Assembly (NCBI GenBank): GCA_963754645.1
Contig: CAVWGP010000011.1
Span: 558,001-622,000 of the forward strand
Source: CAVWGP01 sp963754645
GTDB taxonomy: Bacteria; Pseudomonadota; Alphaproteobacteria; Bin65
Direction: 5' to 3'
Length of the DNA stretch: 64,000 bases
Position numbers and translations under genes: made by a program
In this document: positions 46,584 through 55,329 of the stretch, one piece after another
Layout: the number at the start of each line of letters is the position of its first letter
Numbering within the stretch: the stretch's first letter is position 1
Notes under the pieces: model-generated
Databases searched by the model: none
What the model was told of the DNA's origin: nothing
The model's input: only the letters and a program-made list of their open reading frames with translations

Positions 46584-47675
46584 TCAGAATACGCGTTGCC
46601 GCATGATCTCATGAGCGAATTCGAGCAAGCCGTCGGCGGTGGGCCCAAGCGCCTCGATGCGCGGATCGGCGGTGTCGCCGCGGCAGAACCGGGCGTAGAT
46701 CTGCAGGAAGATCACATAGAGCTTGAGCGCTGTCAGCACTCGATGAAAGTGAAAATTCGAAACGTCGCGCCCGGTCCGCTTGGCGTAGAGCTCGACGACT
46801 TGGCGGCGCGTCAGCCAGCCGGGCGCGAGCGCGGTCGGCATCTGGCCCATTTCGTGCATCGACTTGGGATCGGCGGGCTCGATCCAATACGACATCAGCG
46901 TCGCCAAATCGAACAGCGGATCGCCGCGCGTGCACATGTCCCAATCGAGCAACGCCGCCGGCTTCAACGCGCCGCCGCTCTCGATCGCCTTGTCCCAAAT
47001 AATGTTGTTCAGCTTGAAATCATTGTGCAGCAGGGTGACGGCGCCGTCGGGCGGCGTCTGGCGGTTGAGCCAGGCGACAATGTCGCGCGCCGCCGCCGGC
47101 GGCTGTTTGTCGGGGTAAACATCGGCGCTGGCGACGGCGCAGCGCTTGCTCCAGCCCTCGACCGCGCGCGCGAGAAACCCTTCGGGCTTGCCCAGCGTCG
47201 CGAGATCGACGGCGGCGGGGTCGACGGCGTGAAACTCCGCCAGGATGTCGATCAGCGTGACCGAGAGTTCCGCCGTGCGCGGGCGTAGCCAGTCCGGTAT
47301 TTGCTTGTGGACGACGATGCCGGGCCGGTACTCCATCAGGAACCAGGGGCGGCCGAGCACGCTTTCGTCGTCGCAAAAATGCAGGCCGCGCGGCGCCAGC
47401 GGAAAGGCCCGCCACAGCCGCGACAGCACGCGAAATTCGCGCCCCATGTCGTTGCCGCCGGGCGGCAATGGCCCCACCGGCGGGCGGCGCAGCACCGCGG
47501 GCTTGCCGTCGACGGTCAGCAGGAAATTGAGATTACCGAAGCCGCCGGTGAATTGCCGGGGCGGCGGCGCCGGCGCGAAGGCGAAGCCGTGCCGCGTGAG
47601 ATACGCCGCGAGCTTGACCCAGTCCTGCGCTTGCTGGTGCTGCGCGGCGAAAAATTCGGCTTCGGCGGCGGTCAT
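46584..47675 (-). CDS. APH-fold phosphotransferase family protein (ACAD10/11 kinase-like)
   Basis: A 363-residue protein of the aminoglycoside-phosphotransferase/choline-kinase fold, in the subgroup resembling the kinase domain of ACAD10/11. It has FTGGFGNLNFLLTVDGKPAVLRRPP (nucleotide-binding start), the Brenner-type VTLLHNDFKLNNIIWD catalytic loop, and ALLDWDMCTRGDPLFDLATL. Relatives phosphorylate 4-hydroxyacyl-CoAs, but resistance-type or other roles are possible. Start ATG 47675. The GNAT gene ends 10 bases upstream. Confidence 0.88.
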   Translation of the reverse strand: MTAAEAEFFAAQHQQAQDWVKLAAYLTRHGFAFAPAPPPRQFTGGFGNLNFLLTVDGKPAVLRRPPVGPLPPGGNDMGREFRVLSRLWRAFPLAPRGLHFCDDESVLGRPWFLMEYRPGIVVHKQIPDWLRPRTAELSVTLIDILAEFHAVDPAAVDLATLGKPEGFLARAVEGWSKRCAVASADVYPDKQPPAAARDIVAWLNRQTPPDGAVTLLHNDFKLNNIIWDKAIESGGALKPAALLDWDMCTRGDPLFDLATLMSYWIEPADPKSMHEMGQMPTALAPGWLTRRQVVELYAKRTGRDVSNFHFHRVLTALKLYVIFLQIYARFCRGDTADPRIEALGPTADGLLEFAHEIMRQRVF

Positions 47676-47685
47676 GGCGCGCCGA

Positions 47686-48214
47686 TCATAGCGCGTCGAA
47701 TTCCGGCGCATAGTGGCAAAGGCCGGCCGAGCCCGCGAGGCCGCCGGCCTTGAGCTCGATGGCCTGAAACGCTTCGCGCGGCGCGGCGAAGGTCGAGCGG
47801 ATGCCGAAAGACGAGGCCGGGACGAAGCCGAAACGCGAATAGTAGGCGGGGTCGCCGAGGACCACGACGGCGACTTGATCCATTCGCCGCATTTCGTCGA
47901 GCGCGGATACGACAAGCCGCGTACCGATCCCGCGGCGCTGAAATTGCGGGCGGACCGCGAGCGGCGCCAGCGCGCCAATTGCCCTCATCGGTGCCGCGCC
48001 TTCGATCCGCGCGGGAACTCATGACAATGTGACCGACGACATTCCCGTCCGCGACGGCAACGAGCGATGCAAGGCAGTGGCGCGTGGCGGCGAGGGCGGT
48101 CACCAGGTCCGCTTCGGCGCTTTGGCCGAACGCCGCGATGATGGTTTCGCGAATCGGCGTCGCGTCGCCCGGCTGTTCGGCGCGGATCGCAACACTGCCG
48201 GCATAGTCCGTCAC
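47686..48214 (-). CDS. GNAT family N-acetyltransferase, frameshifted
   Basis: From GTG 48214 the N-terminal part (VAIRAEQPGDATPIRETIIAAFG...NVVGHIVMSS) is in one frame. From about 48012 the rest (IGALAPLAVRPQFQRRGIGTRL, the acetyl-CoA loop, then VVVLGDPAYYSRFGF) is in the next. Removing one base near 48012 joins them into a 175-residue GNAT protein of the YhbS type. The GTG overlaps the stop of the FAH gene (GTGA), showing they belong together. Substrate unknown. Confidence 0.82.
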
Positions 48215-49074
48215 GCGTTGCGGACGCGGACTTCCATGCGGCCGATTTTCTCGATTTCGGCGATCATCAGGTCGTCCTTCTTGACCGGGCCGACGCCTTC
48301 GGGCGTTCCAGTCATGATGATGTCGCCGGGCTGCAACGTGTAGTAGCTCGAGAAAAACTCGATGCATTGCTGCACGTTGAGGATCAGATATTTGGTGTTC
48401 GATTTCTGCCGCGGCTCGTTGTTGACCGTGATCCGGAGATCGAGCTGGTTCGGATCGGTGATCTCGTCCGCCGTCACCATCCAAGGGCCGAGCACGGAAT
48501 AGCTGTCGACGCTCTTGCGCACCGAGCGGTCCTCGGTGCCGCGCACCGTCATGTCGAGGCCGATGGCATAGGCGGCGACGTGCGACAGCGCGCGGTCGGC
48601 GGGAATGTTGGAGCCCGGCTTGCCGATGATGACGGCGAGCTCGACCTCGTGGTCGTTGCGCCGGTCGGGAAAGCGCAAGGCCACGCCCTCGCTCGCTCCC
48701 ACCAGCGACGAATTGGCCTTCAGGAACGGCCCCGCGGTGCGGATGTTGAGCATGGTGCTGGGCGCGTTGTGACTCAGCGTCTTGTCGGTCTTCGCTTCGT
48801 CGATATGGAGCTGATAATTGACCGGCGCGCCGATCACCTTGGTCGGGTTGGCGACGGGGCTGAGCAGCTTGACCGCGCCGAGCGGCTTGCGCTGCGCCGC
48901 GTGCCGGATATCCCCGATCCGGGCCACGACCTTGTCGAGGTGGACGATCAATTGATCGCCCTGCGGCAAGGGCCAGGAAAACTTCGGGATCGCGTCGAGC
49001 GCCGGCGTCACGTCGAGCACGTCGTTGCCGTCGACGATGCCGAGGCGGTTGTTGTCGAAGCGGCAAATTTTCAT
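48211..49074 (-). CDS. Fumarylacetoacetate hydrolase family protein
   Basis: A 287-residue member of the FAH superfamily, which cleaves or decarboxylates 2-oxo/beta-diketo acids with a bound divalent metal. The metal-site motif HEVELAVIIGKPG is followed by AYAIGLDMTVRG and GPWMVTADEITDPNQLDLRI, then GDIIMTGTPEGVGP near the end, the family signature. Likely catabolism of aromatic or sugar-acid intermediates; the substrate is not fixed. Start ATG 49074. Confidence 0.93.
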   Translation of the reverse strand: MKICRFDNNRLGIVDGNDVLDVTPALDAIPKFSWPLPQGDQLIVHLDKVVARIGDIRHAAQRKPLGAVKLLSPVANPTKVIGAPVNYQLHIDEAKTDKTLSHNAPSTMLNIRTAGPFLKANSSLVGASEGVALRFPDRRNDHEVELAVIIGKPGSNIPADRALSHVAAYAIGLDMTVRGTEDRSVRKSVDSYSVLGPWMVTADEITDPNQLDLRITVNNEPRQKSNTKYLILNVQQCIEFFSSYYTLQPGDIIMTGTPEGVGPVKKDDLMIAEIEKIGRMEVRVRNA

Positions 49075-49292
49075 GGCGTGTTTCCTCTCGGACCGGCACC
49101 GCGCGGCGCCGCGGTCGCTGGATGGGGGCGATAGCGTCTCTTTTTGCGGCAAATCGGGGTGCAAGGCTAGTGCGCCCTTGGCCGCGCCGCTCTGCCGCTT
49201 GTCGGAGCGCGAATAATCTGCTTACTGAGCGATTGTGTATGGCGGAAGATCGCCGGTCCAGCGAAAATCGCCGGCGCTCAGGAGATGGTGCG

Positions 49293-50372
49293 ATGATCGA
49301 ATTCGGCATCCAGTTTTTCCCCGATATCGGGCCCAAGGTGAAATCGGCGCAGCAATATTGGGACGAATCGCTGCGCCTGGTCGATCACATGGATGCGCTG
49401 GGCTACACGCATCTGCGCACCGTCGAGCATTATTTCGAGCCCTATGGCGGCTACACGCCCAGTCCGCACATTTTCCTGGCCGCCGCCTCGCAGCGCACCG
49501 AGAAGGCGCGGCTGGTCACCGGCGCGGTGCTGCCGGTGTTCAATCATCCGCTCAAGATCGCGGGCGAAATCGGCATGGTCGATGCGATCTCGAACGGGCG
49601 CATGGAGTGCGGCTTCGCGCGCGCCTTCCTGCCGCACGAATTCAGCCGCTTCGGCGTATCGCCCGATGAAAGCCGCGCGCGCTTCGAGGAAGGCATGGAG
49701 GCCGTGCGGCGGCTGCTCGAGGAGGAAAACGTCACGCTCGAGGGCAAATTCCACAAGTTCAAGAACGTCACCTCGCTGCCGCGGCCGACGCAAAAGCCGC
49801 GCCCGCCCTTCTGGGTGGCGGCGCTCGGCACGCCGGAAAGTTTCGAGAAAGCCGGCAAGGCCGGCCACGCGCTGATGGCGATTCCCATGGCCGGCGCGGC
49901 GATGAAGGACCTGCTCAAAATCTATCGCGGCGCCTGGCAGGCGGCGGGCCATCCCGGCAAGGGCCGCGTCATGCTCGCCTTCCACATGTTCTGCCACGAA
50001 GATGCCAGGAAGGCGCGCGACATCGCCCGCGAGCCGCTCAACCGTTATTTGAAATCCCTGGTCAACGCCGCCTCGGATTGGACCTCGGGCATGAGTTCCA
50101 AGGATTATCCCGGCTACGACAAGGTCATCGCCGGCCTCGCCGCCGAAAATTTCGACACGCAAACGGCCAAGGGCGCGGCCTGGGTGGGCACGCCGGACGA
50201 AATCCGCAAGACGATCGCCGCCTATCAAGACCTCGCCGGCGGCTTCGAATGGGCGTCGCTGCAAGTCAATTTCAACACCATCGGCCACGACGAAGCGCTC
50301 GCCTCGATGCAGCTCTTCGCCCGCGAGGTGATCCCGCATTTCGCCGCCAAGCCGGCCAAGGCGGCGGAGTAG
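49293..50372 (+). CDS. Luciferase-like (LLM class) flavin-dependent oxidoreductase
   Basis: A 359-residue TIM-barrel monooxygenase relative: MIEFGIQFFPDIGPK start, HLRTVEHYFEPYGGYTPSPHIFLAAAS, and RFARAFLPHEFSRFGVSPDESRARFEEG in the flavin/insertion region. ATG 49293 follows an AGGAGATGGTGCG site. Upstream in-frame sequence to 49122 lacks family similarity. Substrate unknown. The downstream spacer carries a repeat element (50415-50596). Confidence 0.92.
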   Translation: MIEFGIQFFPDIGPKVKSAQQYWDESLRLVDHMDALGYTHLRTVEHYFEPYGGYTPSPHIFLAAASQRTEKARLVTGAVLPVFNHPLKIAGEIGMVDAISNGRMECGFARAFLPHEFSRFGVSPDESRARFEEGMEAVRRLLEEENVTLEGKFHKFKNVTSLPRPTQKPRPPFWVAALGTPESFEKAGKAGHALMAIPMAGAAMKDLLKIYRGAWQAAGHPGKGRVMLAFHMFCHEDARKARDIAREPLNRYLKSLVNAASDWTSGMSSKDYPGYDKVIAGLAAENFDTQTAKGAAWVGTPDEIRKTIAAYQDLAGGFEWASLQVNFNTIGHDEALASMQLFAREVIPHFAAKPAKAAE

Positions 50373-50414
50373 GGTTGAAGAGAATTTTCCTAACGTAAAT
50401 CGAGGTGCAAATTA

Positions 50415-50596
50415 TTCCCTCTCCACCGCGCTTTTGCGCGGGGGAGAGGGGGCGGCCCGAAGGGCCGCGGGTGAGGGGGTGGCGGCGAGGGGCGCGCGGT
50501 TTTCACCACACACGTTTTGATTGCAGGCGCCGCGCCCGTCCGCCATGCCCCCTCACCCTGCCCTCTCCCCCATCGAACTCGATGGGGAGAGAGGAA
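50415..50596. repeat. Intergenic palindromic repeat (CCCTCTCC / GGGGAGAG family)
   Basis: About 180 bases of nested inverted repeats: TTCCCTCTCC at 50415 mirrors GGGGAGAGAGGAA ending at 50596. Inside, GGGTGAGGGGG (about 50469-50479) mirrors CCCCCTCACCC (about 50548). Further arms are CGCGCTTTTGCGCG and GGCGGCCCGAAGGGCCGC. Similar CCTCTCC...GGTGAGGG elements are dispersed in many GC-rich genomes. It has a different core from the CATCCCGA elements at 39490 and 61659. Confidence 0.75.
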
Positions 50597-50615
50597 TAAA
50601 AGCATGTTCTTTCGG

Positions 50616-51371
50616 TTACCGCGCGCGCTCCAGCGCGGCCTCGATCGCCGCCACTTGCTGATCGACGTCGATCGCCATCGACGTAACGATGGCGAGATCG
50701 CGGTTCTCGTAGACATTGCCGCGCGATTTTTTCTGAAACGCGGCGATGGCGGCGTCGCGCTGCTTGACGAGGTGCTCGATCTGCGGCCGGAACAGGGCCA
50801 CCATGGCCGTGATCCAGCGATTGGCCGGCCACGAGGGATGGGCGAGATCGATGGCGAAAAAATCGATCATGCGGATCACGTCCTCGGCGCGATACCAGGT
50901 TTCGTCCGTGACCCAGCGGTTGGTGGTGAACAACGTTGTCGGCGCGCCGAATTCGTTCATGGCGATGCCGGCGATGTGCGCGAGCGCGGCGTTGGGGTCG
51001 GCGGCCGGCGCATAGTCGGGCAGCGGCGCCGGCGCCACGCCCTTCGGCATTCCGCCCGGCCGCAGGAAGGTGTGGAAGTGGCCGTGCTCGGCCGGCCGGT
51101 CCTTTTCCGGATGCGCGTGATAGTAGTATTGCGCGTGGGTCGCCGGATCGAAAACATCGCCCTTGGGGTAGTGATCCCACTGGTAAAAAGCGGCGGCCGG
51201 TGGGATCAGCTCGGCGACGATGTTGGTCCCCGTCTTGGCCAGCACGCGCATGCAGTTTTTGGCTTCGCGGCCGGCGTCGAGCATGGATTCGAGGCGCTCG
51301 GCGCCGAGGCCGGAAAACCGGATGACCGGCGCGCGCGCCGGCGGCTGTGCGCGCCGCGCGCTACGCGCCAT
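50616..51371 (-). CDS. Conserved protein of unknown function, possibly DUF6969
   Basis: A 251-residue soluble protein with the strongly patterned core YYYHAHPEKDRPAEHGHFHTFL (about residues 82-103), a histidine-rich strand that could bind metal. It is followed by FTTNRWVTDETWYRAEDVIRMIDFF and VALFRPQIEHLVKQRDAAI. The layout agrees with a family I recall as DUF6969; this is from memory. Start near 51371 is uncertain because the N-terminal 15 residues are low complexity. Divergent from apt. Confidence 0.7.
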   Translation of the reverse strand: MARSARRAQPPARAPVIRFSGLGAERLESMLDAGREAKNCMRVLAKTGTNIVAELIPPAAAFYQWDHYPKGDVFDPATHAQYYYHAHPEKDRPAEHGHFHTFLRPGGMPKGVAPAPLPDYAPAADPNAALAHIAGIAMNEFGAPTTLFTTNRWVTDETWYRAEDVIRMIDFFAIDLAHPSWPANRWITAMVALFRPQIEHLVKQRDAAIAAFQKKSRGNVYENRDLAIVTSMAIDVDQQVAAIEAALERAR

Positions 51372-51462
51372 GGCGGAGGCCGCGCAAAGGCCGCTTGCCG
51401 GTCCTGCGGCACTCGCTTAGCTTCGGGCGCGCCGGACGAGCGCGGCTGGGAGCGCTGCATCG

Positions 51463-51978
51463 ATGAATTTGAAGGACCATATCCGTCACGTGCCCGATTT
51501 TCCGAAGCGGGGCATATTGTTCTACGACATTTCGACCATGCTCGCCCACAAGGACGCGTGGCGCGCCGCGATCGACCAATTGACCAAGCGCGTGCGGCCG
51601 CACAAACCCACCCTGGTCGCCGGAATCGAATCGCGCGGCTTCCTGGTCGCGGCGCCCTTGGCGCTCGAATTGGGCTGCGGCTTCATCATGCTGCGCAAGA
51701 AGGGCAAGCTGCCCGGCGCCACCATCCGCTACACCTACGAGCTCGAATACGGCACGGACACGATCGAAATCCAGGAAGGCGCGGTCAAGCCGGGCGATCG
51801 CGTGGTCATGCTCGACGATCTGCTGGCGACCGGCGGCACGATGGCGGCGGCGATTCATCTGCTGCGCCTGGTCAAGGCCGAGGTTGCCGCGGCGGCATTC
51901 TTGATCGAGCTCAGCTTTCTCCAGGGCCGGAAGAAGCTCGACGTGCCGATCGAGTCGCTGATGGTTTACGACTCTTAG
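51463..51978 (+). CDS. apt: Adenine phosphoribosyltransferase
   Basis: Apt salvages adenine to AMP using PRPP. The 171-residue protein begins HIRHVPDFPKRGILFYDISTML and has the GIESRGFLVAAPLALELG loop. The PRPP-binding VVMLDDLLATGGTMAAA motif is present, and QEGAVKPGDRV precedes it, all as in the family. Complete length. Its 3' end overlaps the convergent MmcQ-like gene by about 68 bases. Confidence 0.97.
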   Translation: MNLKDHIRHVPDFPKRGILFYDISTMLAHKDAWRAAIDQLTKRVRPHKPTLVAGIESRGFLVAAPLALELGCGFIMLRKKGKLPGATIRYTYELEYGTDTIEIQEGAVKPGDRVVMLDDLLATGGTMAAAIHLLRLVKAEVAAAAFLIELSFLQGRKKLDVPIESLMVYDS

Positions 51979-52336
51979 GCGCCGGCTTGCCGGCTAGCGC
52001 GGCTTGCTGCTTGCGCGGCAAATTGCCGAGAACGATCTCGTAGGCCCGGCGCAAATAGGCGGCGAGCTGATCGCCGGGCAGGGTGCCGAGCGCCTCAAGC
52101 GCCACCCATTCGGCGCGCGCGAGATAGGGCGCCGGCTTGAGCCCCGGAAGCTGCGTCAGGAGCGTGAAACTGTCGGGCGAGCATTTGAACGACAGGCCGG
52201 CGAATTTTCCGCCGCGCATGCCGATCACGGCGAACATCTTGCCGCCGATTTTGAAAACATGGTCCTCGCCCCATTGCACATTCGCCGTTGCGCCGGGAAA
52301 GCCAAGCATCAACTTGCGCAGCGCGGGCGGCGTCAC
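51911..52336 (-). CDS. MmcQ/YjbR family protein
   Basis: A 141-residue protein with the YjbR fold: LRKLMLGFPGATANVQWGEDHVFKIGGKMFAVIG, then LSFKCSPDSFTLLTQLPGL and APYLARAEWVAL, then a basic tail. These small proteins have a DNA-binding-like double-wing fold, with no settled function. GTG 52336 overlaps the creatininase-family stop (GTGA). The tail runs antisense to the apt 3' end, so the last 20 or so residues could be a read-through extension. Confidence 0.85.
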   Translation of the reverse strand: MTPPALRKLMLGFPGATANVQWGEDHVFKIGGKMFAVIGMRGGKFAGLSFKCSPDSFTLLTQLPGLKPAPYLARAEWVALEALGTLPGDQLAAYLRRAYEIVLGNLPRKQQAALAGKPAPKSRKPSATRSARRASSGPGES

Positions 52337-53136
52337 GGCCGATCCTTCAACACCGCGGGCGATACGCGGTCGATGTCGCGCAACACGTCGATTAAGGTCG
52401 TGGCGGCCTCGTCGAGCAGCGCCTTGCCCTTGTCCGGTGCGGCCAGGCTCGCATTGCCGACGGCGCCGGAGGGGTTGAGATCCTGGGTCTGCCAGCCGAA
52501 GGAGGCGACGCGGCTCGTCGGCCGCAGGTGCTTGAAGTCGCCTTCCATGTCGGCGGCGAGCGGGCGGAAATTGCCGATCGCATCGGGCCGCACCGTGTCG
52601 GGCGCGATGGCTTGCATGATCGAGGTTTCCGCCGCACCGCCATGCGTGCCGAAGGCGGCCTCGCCCGGCGGAAAATGCCGCTCGGCGTGCCAATAGCGAT
52701 AAGCGTTGAGCGGGAAGACCAGCATCTTGGCCTCGCGCCTGAGGCGCTGGGCGACGATGTCGAGAATTTGCGGCTGGCCGCCATGGGTGTTGAGGATGGC
52801 GAGCTTGCGGATGCCGGCGGCGGCGACACTGCGGCCGATTTCCAGCAGCACGGCGATCATGGTTTCGGCCGAAAGCGTAAGCGTGCCGGGAAAATCGGCG
52901 TGCTCGGGGCTGACGCCGTAATGCAACATGGGCAGGATGGAGAGCGGAAAATCCGCCGGCAGGGTGTCGGCCACGCGCTTGATGAGCGCCGCCGCGATGC
53001 GCGAATCGACCGAGAGCGGCAAATGCGGGCCGTGCTGTTCGGTGGCGCCGACCGGCAGCAGGGCAATCAGCCGCGCACGGTCGATGCCGGCGAAGTCTTG
53101 GGTCGTCAGGTCGGACCAATAGCGTTGCGGGTTCAT
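52333..53136 (-). CDS. Creatininase family amidohydrolase
   Basis: A 267-residue metal-dependent amidohydrolase of the creatininase/MftE/FAPy-deformylase type. The first metal site is GATEQHGPHLPLSVDS (Glu, His, Asp). Later HADFPGTLTLSAET and NTHGGQPQILD follow, then FGTHGGAAETSIMQ with the last acidic ligand. Substrate is not determined. ATG 53136 gives the family N-terminus (RYWSDLTTQDF); the frame extends to 53184 but lacks homology there. Confidence 0.92.
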   Translation of the reverse strand: MNPQRYWSDLTTQDFAGIDRARLIALLPVGATEQHGPHLPLSVDSRIAAALIKRVADTLPADFPLSILPMLHYGVSPEHADFPGTLTLSAETMIAVLLEIGRSVAAAGIRKLAILNTHGGQPQILDIVAQRLRREAKMLVFPLNAYRYWHAERHFPPGEAAFGTHGGAAETSIMQAIAPDTVRPDAIGNFRPLAADMEGDFKHLRPTSRVASFGWQTQDLNPSGAVGNASLAAPDKGKALLDEAATTLIDVLRDIDRVSPAVLKDRP

Positions 53137-53181
53137 GGCCGGATCGGAACTTGGAGCGCCTGCCTCAGCATAGCACGCGGA

Positions 53182-53212
53182 CAAAAAAAGGGGGCGCCCG
53201 AAGGCGCCCCCG
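53182..53212 (-). terminator. Rho-independent terminator of the OmpA-like gene
   Basis: Read on the minus strand, the perfect stem GGGGGCGCC/GGCGCCCCC (53190-53211) with a 4-base loop is followed by a run of seven T (AAAAAAA at 53183-53189 on the plus strand). It lies 26 bases after the OmpA-like stop. Confidence 0.85.
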
Positions 53213-53237
53213 ATTTCGTGCCGCTAGGCGATCGAGA

Positions 53238-54218
53238 CTAGCGGAGGATGTAGGAAACGCGACGGTTCCGCACGTTCCGGGTCTGATCCGGCGTTGGGAC
53301 CGCGAGTTCTTCCTTGCCGACGCCGCGGAAGGTGATGCGGGCCGGATTGACACCGGCGCGCGTCAGTTCGGCGCGGATCAAGAGAGCGCGACGTTCGGAC
53401 AGCGCCTGGTTCATGGCGACGCCGCCGACCGTGTCGGTGTGACCCTTGAGCTGGACGTTCGAGTTGGCATTGGCGCGCATGGCACCGGCCAAGGCATCGA
53501 GCGTGGCGAGACCCGAGGGCGCCGTCGCACCCGACTCACGCTCCACGCCGCCCGGCCACAGATCGGCCCGGCTGCCCGGCAGACGGAAGGGTTGACCGAA
53601 GCGGAAGTTGATGTCCTGGGTCTCGACGCACTGGATCGGGACCTGGAAACCCATTTCCTGCATGGCGCAGAAGAAGGCATTGCGGCACTTCGCGATGTCT
53701 TCCGGCTGATACAGGTTTTCCTTGCGCTGCAAGCCGTAGGTCAGATCGCGCATCCACACGTCTTCGTGCTCTTGCTCGACCCAGCAGTCATACATTGCCT
53801 GGGCGCGGGCGGCCGGAGCCGGGCGTGAGGCGCGGTTGGCGTCGAGCGCTTGGATCAGCTTGCCGTGCCAATCATAGAGTTCGGCGCGCGAACGACCCGG
53901 CAGCCACCACGTGCGCGGATCTTCCGGCAGCGTGTTCAGGCCGTTGCCGGCCGCATAGCCTTTGCGGATCGCCAAATCGGCATGCTGATGATCGGACTCG
54001 GCCAACCATTCTTCGCCAAGCGCGCCGTATTCACGCTGCAATCCGGAATTGAACGGATTGGCGTGCGCCGGCTGCGCTTTCAAGGTGCGCAGATTCTGCG
54101 TCTGATACGGACCCATGAACGGGCCCGGCGACGGCCATGGCGTCAAATAGCTTTGGGCATTGGCGGCACCCACCGCAGCCAACAGGCCCAAAACAACCGC
54201 GAAAGCCAGTTTTCTCAT
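53238..54218 (-). CDS. OmpA-family C-terminal-domain outer-membrane/periplasmic protein
   Basis: A 326-residue secreted protein: signal peptide (LAFAVVLGLLAAVGAANA, cleavage near residue 20), a middle region specific to this family, and a C-terminal peptidoglycan-binding OmpA domain. The domain shows QLKGHTDTVGGVAMNQALSERRA (binding Asp/Arg in the usual positions) and FRGVGKEEL, ending NRRVSYILR. ATG 54218 has a GAGGGGAAG site upstream; an ATG at 54296 would put 26 residues before the signal peptide. Four mid-region cysteines may form disulfides. Confidence 0.9.
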   Translation of the reverse strand: MRKLAFAVVLGLLAAVGAANAQSYLTPWPSPGPFMGPYQTQNLRTLKAQPAHANPFNSGLQREYGALGEEWLAESDHQHADLAIRKGYAAGNGLNTLPEDPRTWWLPGRSRAELYDWHGKLIQALDANRASRPAPAARAQAMYDCWVEQEHEDVWMRDLTYGLQRKENLYQPEDIAKCRNAFFCAMQEMGFQVPIQCVETQDINFRFGQPFRLPGSRADLWPGGVERESGATAPSGLATLDALAGAMRANANSNVQLKGHTDTVGGVAMNQALSERRALLIRAELTRAGVNPARITFRGVGKEELAVPTPDQTRNVRNRRVSYILR

Positions 54219-54436
54219 GCTCTTCCCCTCATTGAAGTTCGATGGACAGGAACGGAGGCCCCATAGGATAAACACTAATATTCTTGTACTTTGCACCTGC
54301 CTTGGGCGTCAACACTCGGTTGCCCTGCAGTGTGGAGATTCTTCGACACTGTGGCAAGACTGCAACTTGAGTTGGCGATTTGCCCAGGTCATTCTGGGAA
54401 TAGCCTAGAAGTAGTTAAAAAACCTTAAGAAATTAT

Positions 54437-55189
54437 GTGGTCCAAGCCGTGCTGTTGCGCACTTTCCTGCTGTTTTGTCTAGCCCTAGCGCCATCGGCGA
54501 GTGGGGCCCAATCGGCCCTCTACTACCCTTATCTTGACGCCGCAAACGGTGCCTTTGCCAATTTCCGGCAGGCAGCCGAAAAGGCGGCGGCCGGCTACGT
54601 CATGGTGACGCTCATCGCCCGGCCCGATCCGGTGAACCGCGAGGGCGGCGGTCCATTGCACACCGGCAGCGGCATTATCCTCGATCGCGAGGGCCACATT
54701 CTAACCGCGGCGCATATCGCGCGCGGCCGGCAATTCGATGTCGAAATTCGCTTGCGGTCGGGCCGCGTGTTGCGCGGCGAAGTGCTGCGCGTCAGCCCCA
54801 AGGACGAACTCGCTTTGCTCAAAACGCAGCCCTTGCCCGATGCCGAGCCGATCGCCTGGGGCAATTCCGCGGCCTTGAAGCGCGGCGAGCCGGCGCTTGC
54901 ACTCGGCAGCCCGAAGCGCAATTGGGGCACGGTTTCGCTCGGCCGCATCAAAACGCCGAATATCGGCGAGCGGCTCGACTACGGCAATTGGGGCTTCGAC
55001 AACGCGATCGAGATCGACATGGAGGTCGAATCCGGCCATTCCGGCGGGCCGGTGATCGATGCCAAAGGCCGCCTGATCGGCATGGTCGCGGGCTACGAGC
55101 TGGGCGACACCGGGAAGGCGCATTACCGTTCGCCGCGCATCGCCTATGTCGTGCCGGTTAACGACATGCGGAAATGGCTCGGCCGCTGA
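54437..55189 (+). CDS. Secreted trypsin-like serine protease
   Basis: About 250 residues with a signal peptide (FLLFCLALAPSASG) and a chymotrypsin/DegP-type protease domain. The catalytic histidine is in ILTAAHIARG, the aspartate in PKDELALLKT, and the serine in ESGHSGGPVIDAKG. No PDZ domain follows, so it is a single-domain periplasmic protease. The start is probably GTG 54437; GTG 54449 would also keep the signal peptide. The upstream intergenic region (54219-54436) holds the divergent promoters. Confidence 0.88.
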   Translation: MVQAVLLRTFLLFCLALAPSASGAQSALYYPYLDAANGAFANFRQAAEKAAAGYVMVTLIARPDPVNREGGGPLHTGSGIILDREGHILTAAHIARGRQFDVEIRLRSGRVLRGEVLRVSPKDELALLKTQPLPDAEPIAWGNSAALKRGEPALALGSPKRNWGTVSLGRIKTPNIGERLDYGNWGFDNAIEIDMEVESGHSGGPVIDAKGRLIGMVAGYELGDTGKAHYRSPRIAYVVPVNDMRKWLGR

Positions 55190-55329
55190 GCCTGCGCCGG
55201 TGCGTGGCGCGCCGGCAGGGCGGCACGAGCGCGCGGTCCGGCCGAACGACTTGATGATTCGGGCCGCCGTCTCTATATAACCGCCTGCCTTCCCCCATTC
55301 GTCGAACAGATCGGAATCCGCGGCCCGCC

